Shown piece after piece: positions 13,924 through 21,775 of a stretch of DNA of 47,156 nt (positions within the stretch are counted from its first letter, which is position 1; each line of letters starts with the position of its first letter). The stretch lies in the IMG/VR virus record IMGVR_UViG_3300036983_000022, positions 1-47,156 of that record. The stretch is one strand, 5' to 3'. The translations under genes and the position numbers were made by a program. The notes under the pieces are model-generated. The model was not told where the DNA came from. It saw only the letters and a list, made by a program, of their open reading frames with translations, and did no database searches. The DNA is from a virus.

Positions 13924-14331
13924 ATGCCTGTTTTAACCCCCCAAGAACTCGCCGATACGGGCGGTTGTTTCAACTGCATGGAGACTGTATTGCAGCAGAC
14001 GATACTGCTGTCGTTGCTCCAGCAGATTCAGGTCGCTTCAACCGACGCTGCCCGCATTACAACGAGCCCAGGTGGACTGCTGACTGCAACCGCAACCGCT
14101 GCGGCCAACCCTAATCGCCGTAGGTTTGTAATCCAGAATCAGAAGACTACTGAGCATCTCCATTTAAAGTTTGGAACCGGATGCACCGTTTCTGATTACC
14201 ACTACGTTCTTCTGAGCGCCGCAACCGCTGGCGCCCACGCATCATCACTGACTTTTGAAGGCTACACTGGAGCAATTAGCGTCGCTACTGCCACCGGAAG
14301 CCCGTCCTACACCTTTGCTGAATTTATCTGA
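13924..14331 (+). CDS. Putative minor virion protein (135 aa)
   Basis: ATG 13924 is preceded by GGAGGAGG. The N-terminus (MPVLTPQELADTGGCFNCME) is helical with two cysteines; the C-terminal 70 residues (RRRFVIQNQKTTEHLHLKFG...) alternate hydrophobic and polar residues like a beta-sandwich of a phage decoration or fibre-attached protein. It lies between capsid and fibre genes, so a structural role is inferred. Confidence 0.6.
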   Translation: MPVLTPQELADTGGCFNCMETVLQQTILLSLLQQIQVASTDAARITTSPGGLLTATATAAANPNRRRFVIQNQKTTEHLHLKFGTGCTVSDYHYVLLSAATAGAHASSLTFEGYTGAISVATATGSPSYTFAEFI

Positions 14332-14334
14332 CCT

Positions 14335-15534
14335 ATGGCCACTCCTTCGATTCAAACCCTCATTACGCAAGCTCAACAGGTTTTAAACCTGCAGTCTTCT
14401 AATGAGATCCGCGCCACGCTTGCCGCCGTCCTAGCTAACGCAAACGTCGGCACACCGCTCAATCCGAACCTGACCACGCAACAGCTGTGGGACGAGTTCG
14501 ACGAGATTGTTCGCCAGTCAACTGACGACATCATGTCGATCGTCGTCGATCAGATGATGCGGATGGTGTTCTCCCCGCCGGCTCCCGGTGGTGCTGGTGC
14601 GGATAAGCAGGTGATTTTCAATGATGGTGGGGTTTTGGCGGGGGATGCGGGGTTGACGTACAATAAGGCTACGGATGCTCTCACCATCACCGGCGATCTG
14701 ACGGTGGACACCTCGACGCTGAAGGTTGATTCGACGAATGATCGGGTGGGTATTGGAACCGCTTCACCGGCTCAGATTCTTCATCTCGCAAAGTCGAGCA
14801 CATCGACGGCCCTCACTGCTCCGCCCCCGGGTGGAGCCAACTTGCGAATTCAGAACACAAGCAGCACCAACAACAACTTTAGTTCTATTGAGTTCTACAA
14901 TGCCGCTGGATTGTTTGGTGCGTCAGTCAACTGTCAGTCGACCAATCAAGCGACTCCGTCAAACGATTTGGTATTTGTCACGCGCTTGGCAGGTCTTGCA
15001 TCAGAGCAGATGCGAGTAGACTCCACCGGAAACGTCAACATATCCACCGGCAACGTAGTAATGGCTACGTCCGGCAAAGGCATCGACTTCTCAGCGACTG
15101 CGAGCGGCAGCGGAACGATGACCTCCGAGCTGCTGAATGATTACGAGGAGGGGACGTTTACGCCGACGATTGTTGGAACTACTACTGCCGGTGTTGGAGT
15201 GTATTCTAGTCAGAATGCAAAATACACCAAAGTGGGAAATCTGGTAACTTGCTATCTTTACTTAGCATGGACTGCTCATACAGGCACCGGAGACATGAGA
15301 ATTGGCGGACTTCCTTTTGCAACGGCAAGTGCTGGAGGAGTTTATTACGCTGCATCAATAGGATTTGCAACCAACATAGCACTTACTGCTGGATATGTTA
15401 TGACTGCTTACGCATTAGACAATTCTTCAACTTTAATAACTTTGCAACAATATCCAACTGGAGGTGGAGCTTCACTTTCAGTTCCAATTGATGTGTCCGC
15501 AGGCATTATTGTTTCAATTTCATACGCCACTTAA
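14335..15534 (+). CDS. Tail fibre / receptor-binding protein (399 aa)
   Basis: N-terminal helical region (1-80), then a Gly/Ala-rich beta-repeat shaft typical of phage fibres: YNKATDALTITGDLTVDTST, DRVGIGTASPAQILHLAKSS, MRVDSTGNVNISTGNVVMAT. From about residue 270, LNDYEEGTFTPTIVGTTTAG...YTKVGNLVTCYLYLAW matches the EEGTxTPT...YTKVGNxVT domain I know from fibre tips. That part has clearly lower GC than the rest, as expected of a swapped receptor-binding module. No S74 chaperone is present. It lies downstream of the capsid gene rather than with the other tail genes, so the phage has at least three candidate host-recognition proteins. Confidence 0.75.
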   Translation: MATPSIQTLITQAQQVLNLQSSNEIRATLAAVLANANVGTPLNPNLTTQQLWDEFDEIVRQSTDDIMSIVVDQMMRMVFSPPAPGGAGADKQVIFNDGGVLAGDAGLTYNKATDALTITGDLTVDTSTLKVDSTNDRVGIGTASPAQILHLAKSSTSTALTAPPPGGANLRIQNTSSTNNNFSSIEFYNAAGLFGASVNCQSTNQATPSNDLVFVTRLAGLASEQMRVDSTGNVNISTGNVVMATSGKGIDFSATASGSGTMTSELLNDYEEGTFTPTIVGTTTAGVGVYSSQNAKYTKVGNLVTCYLYLAWTAHTGTGDMRIGGLPFATASAGGVYYAASIGFATNIALTAGYVMTAYALDNSSTLITLQQYPTGGGASLSVPIDVSAGIIVSISYAT

Positions 15535-15537
15535 TCT

Positions 15538-15783
15538 ATGCTAACAGAACGCTCTATTTTCTCGCTTTGCGAGGTTCTTCCCAACACGACGCTTCAGGTC
15601 CGCTTGTCGGATCAGATCGTCGATGGCGAGGTTGTTAAAGCCTCTACATTCCGCCGCTACTGTCTCGCTCCCGGCTCTGACCTTACGGGTCAGCCTGAGC
15701 AGGTTGTTGCGATTGCCAACGCTGTCTGGACTCCTGCTGCGATTACCGCTTACAACGCTAACCTCAAACCCACCATCCAATGA
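15538..15783 (+). CDS. Small hypothetical protein, paralogue of the next gene (81 aa)
   Basis: Reads MLTERSIFSLCEVLPNTTLQ and ends DLTGQPEQVVAIANAVWTPA...YNANLKPTIQ. The C-terminal half is clearly related to the next gene (LEGQPTEVVNIANALWTPAV), so the pair arose by tandem duplication. ATG is three bases after the fibre stop. A small beta protein, perhaps attached to the fibre or virion; family unknown. Confidence 0.65.
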   Translation: MLTERSIFSLCEVLPNTTLQVRLSDQIVDGEVVKASTFRRYCLAPGSDLTGQPEQVVAIANAVWTPAAITAYNANLKPTIQ

Positions 15784-16040
15784 TCGTACCAGTTGATATT
15801 GTCTCGGTTCAGTGCAATCAGAACAACTCGTTGTTCGTGACGACTGGCGTTGATTACGACAGCGATGGCGCGATTGTCGGCAGTGAGATTACCGCTCAGT
15901 ACACGCTCAACCCCGGTGACTCGCTGGAAGGACAGCCGACTGAGGTTGTAAATATCGCCAACGCGCTGTGGACTCCGGCGGTTGTGGAGGCTTACAAAGC
16001 GGCGAATCCGGTGGTTGAAGCTGTCCAGCCTACCGAGTAA
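15780..16040 (+). CDS. Small hypothetical protein, paralogue of the previous gene (86 aa)
   Basis: Overlaps the previous stop by ATGA. MIVPVDIVSVQCNQNNSLFV begins a beta-rich domain, with GDSLEGQPTEVVNIANALWT at about 48-67 matching the previous gene. The start regions differ more than the ends. Its TAA overlaps the ATG of the first holin-like gene by one base. Confidence 0.65.
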   Translation: MIVPVDIVSVQCNQNNSLFVTTGVDYDSDGAIVGSEITAQYTLNPGDSLEGQPTEVVNIANALWTPAVVEAYKAANPVVEAVQPTE

Positions 16041-16210
16041 TGGAACCAACGAACAGCAGCACTAGCCCCGGCCTAAGCCTAGCCGCAGCAGCAGGGGCTA
16101 CTGCTGTTTCGTTTATCCCAGCCCTCACCGACTGGGTAAGGCTTATCACCGCGTTAATTGGCTTACTCTGTGCCATCTACGGTGCATATCGATTATTCCG
16201 CTCCAAATGA
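16040..16210 (+). CDS. Small membrane protein, holin-like (56 aa)
   Basis: ATG 16040 overlaps the previous TAA (TAATG). It encodes MEPTNSSTSPGLSLAAAAGA then TAVSFIPALTDWVRLITALI and GLLCAIYGAYRLFRSK, with one Ala-rich hydrophobic stretch and one strong transmembrane helix (about 35-51) and a basic C-terminus. The neighbouring genes are small membrane and lipoprotein genes, so it belongs to a lysis cluster. Its exact role (holin or antiholin) is not provable here. Confidence 0.65.
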   Translation: MEPTNSSTSPGLSLAAAAGATAVSFIPALTDWVRLITALIGLLCAIYGAYRLFRSK

Positions 16211-16401
16211 AAAACACGAAAACAACTCTCGCCGGTATCGGTGCCATCCTGATTGCAATTGGAGGAGCCTTGAAGGCTACCTTTGATGGTGATCCTACGA
16301 CCAATCTGGACATCGCTGCGACTATCGCCGCGGTGACCGCTGGCATTGGTCTTATAATGGCCAAGGACGCCGAGAAGACTCCTGTCGTTCCTCCGGTTTG
16401 A
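16207..16401 (+). CDS. Holin-like two-helix membrane protein (64 aa)
   Basis: ATGA overlap with the previous gene. MKNTKTTLAGIGAILIAIGG is a first membrane helix, then a polar turn (LKATFDGDPTTNLD), and IAATIAAVTAGIGLIMAKDA a second; the tail is short and polar (EKTPVVPPV). Two helices and a small size fit class II phage holins that open the membrane for endolysin. The endolysin itself is at 2450-2812. Confidence 0.7.
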   Translation: MKNTKTTLAGIGAILIAIGGALKATFDGDPTTNLDIAATIAAVTAGIGLIMAKDAEKTPVVPPV

Positions 16402-16565
16402 ACTGGATCTATCAACTTGTGAAGGCTCTCCTGGATTTCCTCCGGGAGACGCCTGCACCAAAAGTAGAAGATGGAAATGCGCCAAAGCCTCTCAAGAACG
16501 ATTTGGCTGCTCGTGTTGCCAATCTGCCTGGGCTGCCAGCAGACGAAAGTGATCCTCGTTCCTAG
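16398..16565 (+). CDS. Small amphipathic protein in the lysis cluster (55 aa)
   Basis: TTG at 16398 overlaps the previous TGA (TTGA); the frame gives MNWIYQLVKALLDFLRETPA and then a polar C-terminus ending PGLPADESDPRS. The MNWxxxLxKALLxFL start is one I remember from tiny phage proteins beside holins. It overlaps the following lipoprotein gene by 95 bases in another frame, like Rz/Rz1 spanin pairs, but it is too short to be a normal i-spanin. Confidence 0.5.
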   Translation: MNWIYQLVKALLDFLRETPAPKVEDGNAPKPLKNDLAARVANLPGLPADESDPRS

Positions 16566-16695
16566 CGGTGATCCCGTGATGCTAGCAGAGCCGGTGAAAG
16601 CCCGCGTCTACGCGTTCGATAAGGACGGCAAGCTCTCCGGTCCGAGTCGGGTTACACTTCCAGCTGGGTGGTACGTACTGCCGAAAGCCAAATGA
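16471..16695 (+). CDS. Lipoprotein-like lysis-cluster protein (74 aa)
   Basis: Starts MEMRQSLSRTIWLLVLPICL and continues GCQQTKVILVPSGDPVMLAE; a hydrophobic signal segment ends in LGC (Cys22), a weak lipobox. The rest, PVMLAEPVKARVYAFDKDGK then RVTLPAGWYVLP, matches a phage protein type I remember (PPGxPVRLAEPVKARVxVxDKDGK...PAGWYxLP). An outer-membrane spanin-like part is possible. The start may instead be the ATG two codons later. It overlaps the previous gene and is coupled to the next by ATGA. Confidence 0.65.
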   Translation: MEMRQSLSRTIWLLVLPICLGCQQTKVILVPSGDPVMLAEPVKARVYAFDKDGKLSGPSRVTLPAGWYVLPKAK

Positions 16696-16937
16696 TTACC
16701 TACCGAGGCCAGAAATTTGCCGGGTACAACAAGCCGAAGTCTACGCCAGGCGCCTCAAAGAAGTCTGCTGTGTTGGCTAAGGAGGGCGGGCAAGTGAAGC
16801 TCGTGCGTTTCGGTGATCCGAACATGAGCATTAAGAAGCACATTCCGAAGAACCGTAAAAGTTTTCGTGCCCGGCATGGTTGTGACACACCGGGCACGAA
16901 GTTATCTGCGAAGTTTTGGAGCTGCTTAAGGTGGTAG
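16692..16937 (+). CDS. DUF6321-like small phage protein (81 aa)
   Basis: Starts MITYRGQKFAGYNKPKSTPG and continues with KLVRFGDPNMSIKKHIPKNR, then KSFRARHGCDTPGTKLSAKF and WSCLRW. The VRFGDPNMxIK...RRSFRARHxCDxPGxKxxARYWSC pattern is widespread in tailed phages and, as I recall, is the family DUF6321. It is basic, has two conserved cysteines, and its function is unknown. Its 3' end carries the inverted repeat at 16864-16900 and stops one base before the convergent scaffold-like gene. Confidence 0.78.
   Translation: MITYRGQKFAGYNKPKSTPGASKKSAVLAKEGGQVKLVRFGDPNMSIKKHIPKNRKSFRARHGCDTPGTKLSAKFWSCLRW
16864..16900. terminator. 11-base perfect inverted repeat at the convergent junction
   Basis: TTCGTGCCCGG (16864-16874) and CCGGGCACGAA (16890-16900) can form a strong hairpin with a 15-base loop, inside the 3' coding end of the DUF6321-like gene. 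It lies 38 bases beyond the stop of the minus-strand operon. On the minus strand it is followed by AACTTTTAC, only a weak T-tract. Bidirectional termination at this junction is inferred. Confidence 0.5.
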
Positions 16938-16938
16938 C

Positions 16939-18186
16939 TCAGTACGCCGACGGCAACTCGTCGATCGCGTCTTCAGCACTCTTAGGAGCCATGCGCGTCG
17001 CAGTCGAAGTCCCCTCACCCTGACCGGGTTCAGAGGATCGGACCTTTCCAACCTTCTTCTCCAACTCCGCCACCTTCTGCTGGAGACGGATTACTCGTAG
17101 GCGCTCACGGCCGTAGGCCCGAGCACGTAGGGCAACCTGGGCCTGGGCCTTCGTAATGAGGTCAACCTTGTCCTCGTAGCCCATGTCAGCATCGACGCCC
17201 TCGCCTTTCAGCGCGATTCGGATCAGCCGATCGCTCTCGTCCAGGAGCTTGTTGCCATCATCGTCACCGTCTTCCCTGCCGAACAGCTGCGGGTGACTCT
17301 TTTCGTAATCCGAGAACTGCGATTCAAACAGCTCACGTGAGCGAGACTGACGCCCCTCTACCTGCTTCGATCGCTCAACCTCACGCTGCGCTCCCTTCTC
17401 CTTCCATTCAGCGATAGACTTGTCGCGAGCCTGAGTGAGTTCGAGTAACCGACGGCGGTGGGCCATGATCTCGGGCGCAGCTGGCCCAAACGTCTCCTGA
17501 GCAATAATCGCGGCCTTGGCGACCGGCACATTTAGGATCGCCATGATATCATGGTGACTAGCGTCGCGCTCAGTGCCATCGGCATCAGTGACGCGGATTC
17601 CGTCAATATCGCCTAGGGCGGTCTGCCAGGCTTCGCGCAGAGGGGTCTCGTACTTCTGCTTGTACTCACCGGAACGCGTGTAGTTCAGATACCGCACCTC
17701 GGTGTCCAGCTCCTCGGCGTTCTTCCGGATGGAATCCATCTCGGCCTTCAGCGACTTGGTAGCCTCTTCGACTTCCTTCCGAGTGCCTTCAGACCTAGCA
17801 CGCTCAAGCTCAGAGACCTTGGCCGCGAAATCATCGCGCTCTTTCTTGGTCAAGTCGTACTGCTCGCGGAACTGCTTGATGGACGTGGGCTCAGGCTTGG
17901 CGGGCTCAGCCTTAGCGGTCGGTGCCGGTTCATCCTTCTTTGGGGTGAACTTATCGAGGTTGAAGAAATCCTCGTTCTTAGGCTTAGCAAGGTCAGCGGG
18001 GGCAGCCGCCTGAACCTCTGGAGCGGATACCGCAGGCGCAGGTGCTACCTCTTGAGGAGTCTGCTGGGACGGTGATCCCATCGGGTTGTCCAGCCCGCTG
18101 CCTTCGATGGCGTCGATTCCCGCAAAGGCGTCAGTGTAATCCGCCCCGCGATCAGTTGGGGCATCAGGTGATAATAGGATTCTCAT
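16939..18186 (-). CDS. Scaffold-like head assembly protein (415 aa)
   Basis: Highly charged and helical: Pro/Ala-rich N-terminal 110 residues, long coiled-coil stretches (LTKKERDDFAAKVSELERAR, VEEATKSLKAEMDSIRKNAE), then more charged helix and a coiled coil near the end (VIRLQQKVAELEKKVGKVRS). Size, composition and position after the portal fit phage scaffolding proteins, which guide capsid assembly and then leave. No protease motif is visible. It is the last gene of the minus packaging operon. Confidence 0.65.
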   Translation of the reverse strand: MRILLSPDAPTDRGADYTDAFAGIDAIEGSGLDNPMGSPSQQTPQEVAPAPAVSAPEVQAAAPADLAKPKNEDFFNLDKFTPKKDEPAPTAKAEPAKPEPTSIKQFREQYDLTKKERDDFAAKVSELERARSEGTRKEVEEATKSLKAEMDSIRKNAEELDTEVRYLNYTRSGEYKQKYETPLREAWQTALGDIDGIRVTDADGTERDASHHDIMAILNVPVAKAAIIAQETFGPAAPEIMAHRRRLLELTQARDKSIAEWKEKGAQREVERSKQVEGRQSRSRELFESQFSDYEKSHPQLFGREDGDDDGNKLLDESDRLIRIALKGEGVDADMGYEDKVDLITKAQAQVALRARAYGRERLRVIRLQQKVAELEKKVGKVRSSEPGQGEGTSTATRMAPKSAEDAIDELPSAY

Positions 18187-18440
18187 TCGAGGTTTTGAGT
18201 GGTGGTCGGTTTTTCTTTCCGCATCTCTGCAAGCCCGTTGAGTTCATCAATCAATGCCTTTGCGCCCTGTCTGCGACAGTTTGCATTCCATCCGTGTTGA
18301 GGATTCTCTGAGGCTGGCAGGTTCCAGCAGAAATTATTGAACGCAACGAGTAGGGCAGCTTGTAAGTCCTGATTATCCAGGAGGCGCTTAAGCTCGTTGA
18401 GGCGCTGTTGGTTTTTTTGAAACTCTTGTTTTGGGGTCAT
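18183..18440 (-). CDS. Small helical hypothetical protein (85 aa)
   Basis: ATG 18440 overlaps the portal stop, and its own end overlaps the scaffold-like start by ATGA. Starts MTPKQEFQKNQQRLNELKRL and contains AFNNFCWNLPASENPQHGWN. It is polar and helical; the position between portal and scaffold suggests a head-assembly partner. Family not recognised. Confidence 0.6.
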   Translation of the reverse strand: MTPKQEFQKNQQRLNELKRLLDNQDLQAALLVAFNNFCWNLPASENPQHGWNANCRRQGAKALIDELNGLAEMRKEKPTTTQNLE

Positions 18441-20710
18441 TGGTTAAGAATATTGGCCTGAGTCTTGAGATCCATGGCAGCAATGTCTGCGCGAGTCAGA
18501 GCGCCTTTACGCTGAGCCTCAGCGATCGTGCTAGCATTCTTGCGCTGCTGATCTTGATCGAACGCGACCTGCTTCTGAATCCGTTTCTGTTCGGAGTTTG
18601 CCGCAGCGATCTGCGACTTGGACTGCGCGGTGATGAGCATCGCCTGGATCTTCGCAGCGGTCTCGGGGTCCATTCCGTTGCCAGCTGCGCCGGCTTCGGC
18701 CTGAGCTTGAGCCTGCTCTTGAAGGCGCTGCACGTAGCCTTTGATGTAGTTTGAAGCCTGACTGATGCCGTCGTTGTAGAGCTTGATGTTCTGCTCCTGG
18801 CCCGGGTCCTGAGAGATCAACTGAATCTGCTCCTGGATATGCTGGATTACGTTGGCCAATCCCAGCACGCGATCCATCGTGGTCATGCCGCCACCTTCCT
18901 TTTCAATACGACCAATGGCGCCACCAAGCATCTGAAGCAGCGTCTGGATGTACTCGGGGCGATTGAGTGCGCTTGCGATAACGACAGGTTGACCGTCGAT
19001 AAGCGTGCCCCACGCCAGAGTAGCGCGTTCGACAGCCGGGGAGACCGGCTTGTTGTCGATCGGAGCCAAGCGATTCGCCAGGAGGGGATCATCAGTGTTG
19101 GCCTCGACATACATGTGCACGACCTCGGCCTGAGAATCCGGAGCTAGCAGCGGTCGGATAGCCATTAGGCGGTCAGCCTGAGCGATCTCCAGCATCTTGT
19201 TGCCGGAACCCATGACGCGCTCGGGCATGATGTCCCATGCGTCGAGGTTGTTCCAGACGGAGGGATCAACACCGTCAGCCTCGCACTTGCGGCGGAACTG
19301 TTTGCAGTCGGGGTGGTCGATCGTGCAGAACCGGCGAGCGATCTCGCGGTACTGGAAATTCTGCTGCGTGTAGGCGCGTGTAAGCATTGAGCCCATCAAC
19401 GCGTTGGCGTTGTTCACGCGAGCCATAACCTCGGTAGCGGTCAGCTCCTTCGATGATCCGTCATTAACGTCCTGCGTGTAGGCAGCACTCGACTCAGACA
19501 TGATCTGTCGGTGCATCGCCATAGCGCCAGACAGCATCGGGTAATCGACAACGTGACGCTCAGACTGCGGAACCCAGGAGAGACCCTCGGGAATTACGCC
19601 CATGTTCACCAGGTCGATCTTCTCCATCCGTTCCATGTCACCATCAGCGACATTGCGGAAGAGCCAAAGCATCTGCTCAAAGACCGAGTCGGTGAACTTA
19701 CAGCGCAGGCGATTCTGGAGGTGGCACACCGCATAAAGCAGGTAGCCCAGTGATCGCACTGAGTGCCATCGGAACGGAGGCACAACAGCGCCGTCAGCAA
19801 ACTGAATGTGCATCAACTCGAAGATATCCCGGCCGTAGCAGCGGTCGCCGGCATCGAAGAGCCACTGACCAGCGGTCTGCATATTACCGATCCCGCTGTT
19901 GTACTGGTCAACGATGATGCGGCGGCGCCAGGAAGGATCGTCGCTGGTCGTGTCTAGGAAGTAGAAATCGTAGCACCGCAGCACTGGAGTCGCATCGGAA
20001 CCCCAGTAACCAGAGTTCTCCTTGAAGTCTTCCTCAATCTTTTCAGGGAAGTATTGGCCGGACCAGTCGTTCACCTGGAGACTCGTAGCCTCGCGCTGAA
20101 TCATCGCAGCCAGCAGCTCGTTCACCAGCTTCAGGTTCCAACCGGGATCGACGTTCTCACCGCGAGTCATGCGGATTAGGTCCGCAGCTGTGAAGGAGGT
20201 GTAGATCGCGAAGTGCGACATATTCTCCATCGTGGTCAGCGTGTTCGTGGGAACCAGAATGTCTTCAGTTCCACGGGCCGAAGGGCACCATTCACGATCA
20301 CGCAGCCACGTCACCGGCCCAATGCCGTGAAGAACCGTCGCAGCAAACTGAGATTCCAGGACCGTGGAATACTTCGGAGACCGCTTCATCACGCGGTTCA
20401 ACTGCTTCGTGATGATGTTGCCCCACTCAGTGCGCTTATCCCGAGGGCCGGTATCGAGGCCCACAGAAAAGTAATTCTGAGGCTTCAGGAACGCGTTCGT
20501 AAACTGCTGGCGTGCCGCATGAATGATGCGCGTACCTTCCAGAAAGTTGACGTTTGTCTGGATCTTATTGTCGCGAGCCTCCTCTTCGCTGTATGGAGGA
20601 TTACCGTTAAAGGTAGCGTTAATGCGAGCGCGATTGCGAGAACGAGGCTGTTCAGCCTCTAGCATTGCGCTAACAACATTCCAGACTCTACTTGGTTCTT
20701 TGAAACTCAT
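18437..20710 (-). CDS. Portal protein (757 aa)
   Basis: Start chosen at ATG 20710 (MSFKEPSRVWNVVSAMLEAE), eight bases after the upstream stop. The size is typical of podovirus portal proteins. Typical parts include an N-terminal YSEEEARDNKIQTNVNFLEG, a mid-region of beta and helical elements (DNDGS...ELTATEVMARVNNANALM), and a long helical, Gln/Ala-rich C-terminus (KSQIAAANSEQKRIQKQVAF), as expected of a barrel. It forms the dodecameric ring through which DNA enters and leaves. Operon partners are terminase upstream and scaffold-like downstream. Confidence 0.82.
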   Translation of the reverse strand: MSFKEPSRVWNVVSAMLEAEQPRSRNRARINATFNGNPPYSEEEARDNKIQTNVNFLEGTRIIHAARQQFTNAFLKPQNYFSVGLDTGPRDKRTEWGNIITKQLNRVMKRSPKYSTVLESQFAATVLHGIGPVTWLRDREWCPSARGTEDILVPTNTLTTMENMSHFAIYTSFTAADLIRMTRGENVDPGWNLKLVNELLAAMIQREATSLQVNDWSGQYFPEKIEEDFKENSGYWGSDATPVLRCYDFYFLDTTSDDPSWRRRIIVDQYNSGIGNMQTAGQWLFDAGDRCYGRDIFELMHIQFADGAVVPPFRWHSVRSLGYLLYAVCHLQNRLRCKFTDSVFEQMLWLFRNVADGDMERMEKIDLVNMGVIPEGLSWVPQSERHVVDYPMLSGAMAMHRQIMSESSAAYTQDVNDGSSKELTATEVMARVNNANALMGSMLTRAYTQQNFQYREIARRFCTIDHPDCKQFRRKCEADGVDPSVWNNLDAWDIMPERVMGSGNKMLEIAQADRLMAIRPLLAPDSQAEVVHMYVEANTDDPLLANRLAPIDNKPVSPAVERATLAWGTLIDGQPVVIASALNRPEYIQTLLQMLGGAIGRIEKEGGGMTTMDRVLGLANVIQHIQEQIQLISQDPGQEQNIKLYNDGISQASNYIKGYVQRLQEQAQAQAEAGAAGNGMDPETAAKIQAMLITAQSKSQIAAANSEQKRIQKQVAFDQDQQRKNASTIAEAQRKGALTRADIAAMDLKTQANILNQ

Positions 20711-20717
20711 ATTGATC

Positions 20718-21110
20718 TCAGATTGCTTTCCGTTCCTGCGAAATCCAGCATTTATCAGGCATTTCACGATCGCCTAGGTAACTCAATGGCACCCAGACCT
20801 TGAGCTTCAGGTAGCAGCCGCAGACTTCGCAGGTGCCAGCATTAGACTCACCTTGAAGGATCATAGCCATGTCGTGGCGCAGTTGCTCCTGCTCAATGAT
20901 AACCTCAGCGACAGTCTTCTCGATCGCATCTGGCTTGGTGGGTTTGTTGTGCAGGCAGTGCAGACACGTATCAAGACGATGCTGCGCTACTGAGCGATCA
21001 ACGGGAATACCGCCATCGCCCAGCCATTCCGCAAGAATCCTCACCCCTTGCGCCGTGTTTTTAACCCTTTCCACCGCACGAGCGACAGCCTGATACCCTT
21101 GGTTGAGCAT
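20718..21110 (-). CDS. Zinc-ribbon phage protein (130 aa)
   Basis: Start chosen at ATG 21110 (MLNQGYQAVARAVERVKNTA); a GTG at 21176 is possible but lies deeper in the upstream gene. It contains GVRILAEWLGDGGIPVD, then CLHCLHN and, after a helix, CEVCGCYLKLKVWVPL, i.e. two pairs of cysteines that would bind zinc. I remember this LxxWLGxGGxPVxxxxAxxRxDxCxxCxxN...CxxCGCxLKxKVWxP pattern in phage packaging operons. The function is not established. Confidence 0.72.
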   Translation of the reverse strand: MLNQGYQAVARAVERVKNTAQGVRILAEWLGDGGIPVDRSVAQHRLDTCLHCLHNKPTKPDAIEKTVAEVIIEQEQLRHDMAMILQGESNAGTCEVCGCYLKLKVWVPLSYLGDREMPDKCWISQERKAI

Positions 21111-21339
21111 TGGTTTGAGTGGATTGAGTTGTTGTTTGCTGGGGAAAACGAGCTTTTGTGTAGGCTTCCAGATCACTCACCGCTTGTTCAAATGACGATG
21201 GAAGGTGGTTGGCAATCCTGTGCTGTTGGATCAATCGCGCCATCGAATGAAAATCGTAATTCATCGGGTTTGGCGCGGTCCACTTGGTTGCGGGTTCGTA
21301 GAACTGCCATCCACCGTTTGGAAACGTGTTGTAATTCAT
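21061..21339 (-). CDS. Small hypothetical protein (92 aa)
   Basis: Starts MNYNTFPNGGWQFYEPATKW, with helical FEQAVSDLEAYTKARFPQ (about 50-67), a Thr/Gln-rich linker and a C-terminal GCRSCGGKG. The Phe/Trp-rich N-terminus PNGGWxFYEPxTxWxxPxP resembles short proteins found beside SSB or terminase genes in other phages, from memory. It begins 12 bases after the SSB stop. Function unknown. Confidence 0.65.
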   Translation of the reverse strand: MNYNTFPNGGWQFYEPATKWTAPNPMNYDFHSMARLIQQHRIANHLPSSFEQAVSDLEAYTKARFPQQTTTQSTQTNAQPRVSGCRSCGGKG

Positions 21340-21351
21340 GCTGCCTGATTT

Positions 21352-21771
21352 TTAAAACGGCAGATCATCGGCGTCGAGATCAGGCTTCGGGGCGGTGGGC
21401 GCGGTATTCTGACGCGGCGCGGGCGCGGCACCTTCATCACGTCCCTTAAGGAACTGGAAGGTTTCGATCATAATCCGCGTGGTAGACCGCTTGTCTCCGG
21501 TCTTCTTGTCGTCCCACTCTTCCCGGGTCAGGCGTCCCTCAACCATCAGCGGGTGACCCTTCTTGACGTATTGAGCGATCGTCTCGGCCTGCTTCCCGAA
21601 CGCCTTGCACTCAGCGAAGTAAACGTCTTCCTTCTCCTCACCAGCCTCGGTCTTCCAGCGGCGATTCACCGCCATACTGAGATTACAAACAGCAGTCCCT
21701 TTCGGAAGGTACTTGAGTTCTACGTCTCGGGTGAGGTTGCCGATTAGGATGACTTTGTTGAATGATGCCAT
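21352..21771 (-). CDS. ssb: Single-stranded DNA-binding protein (SSB)
   Basis: A classic bacterial-type SSB: MASFNKVILIGNLTRDVELK, TAVCNLSMAVNRRWK, AECKAFGKQAETIAQYVKKG and VEGRLTREEWDDKKTGDKRS form the OB fold (about 1-105); a Pro/Ala-rich linker leads to the acidic tip DADDLPF that recruits host replication proteins. It coats single-stranded DNA and probably works with the RecT/RecE pair and the primase-helicase. Unusually it lies between terminase and portal, in the packaging operon. No ribosome binding site is visible before ATG 21771. Confidence 0.95.
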   Translation of the reverse strand: MASFNKVILIGNLTRDVELKYLPKGTAVCNLSMAVNRRWKTEAGEEKEDVYFAECKAFGKQAETIAQYVKKGHPLMVEGRLTREEWDDKKTGDKRSTTRIMIETFQFLKGRDEGAAPAPRQNTAPTAPKPDLDADDLPF

Positions 21772-21775
21772 AAGG

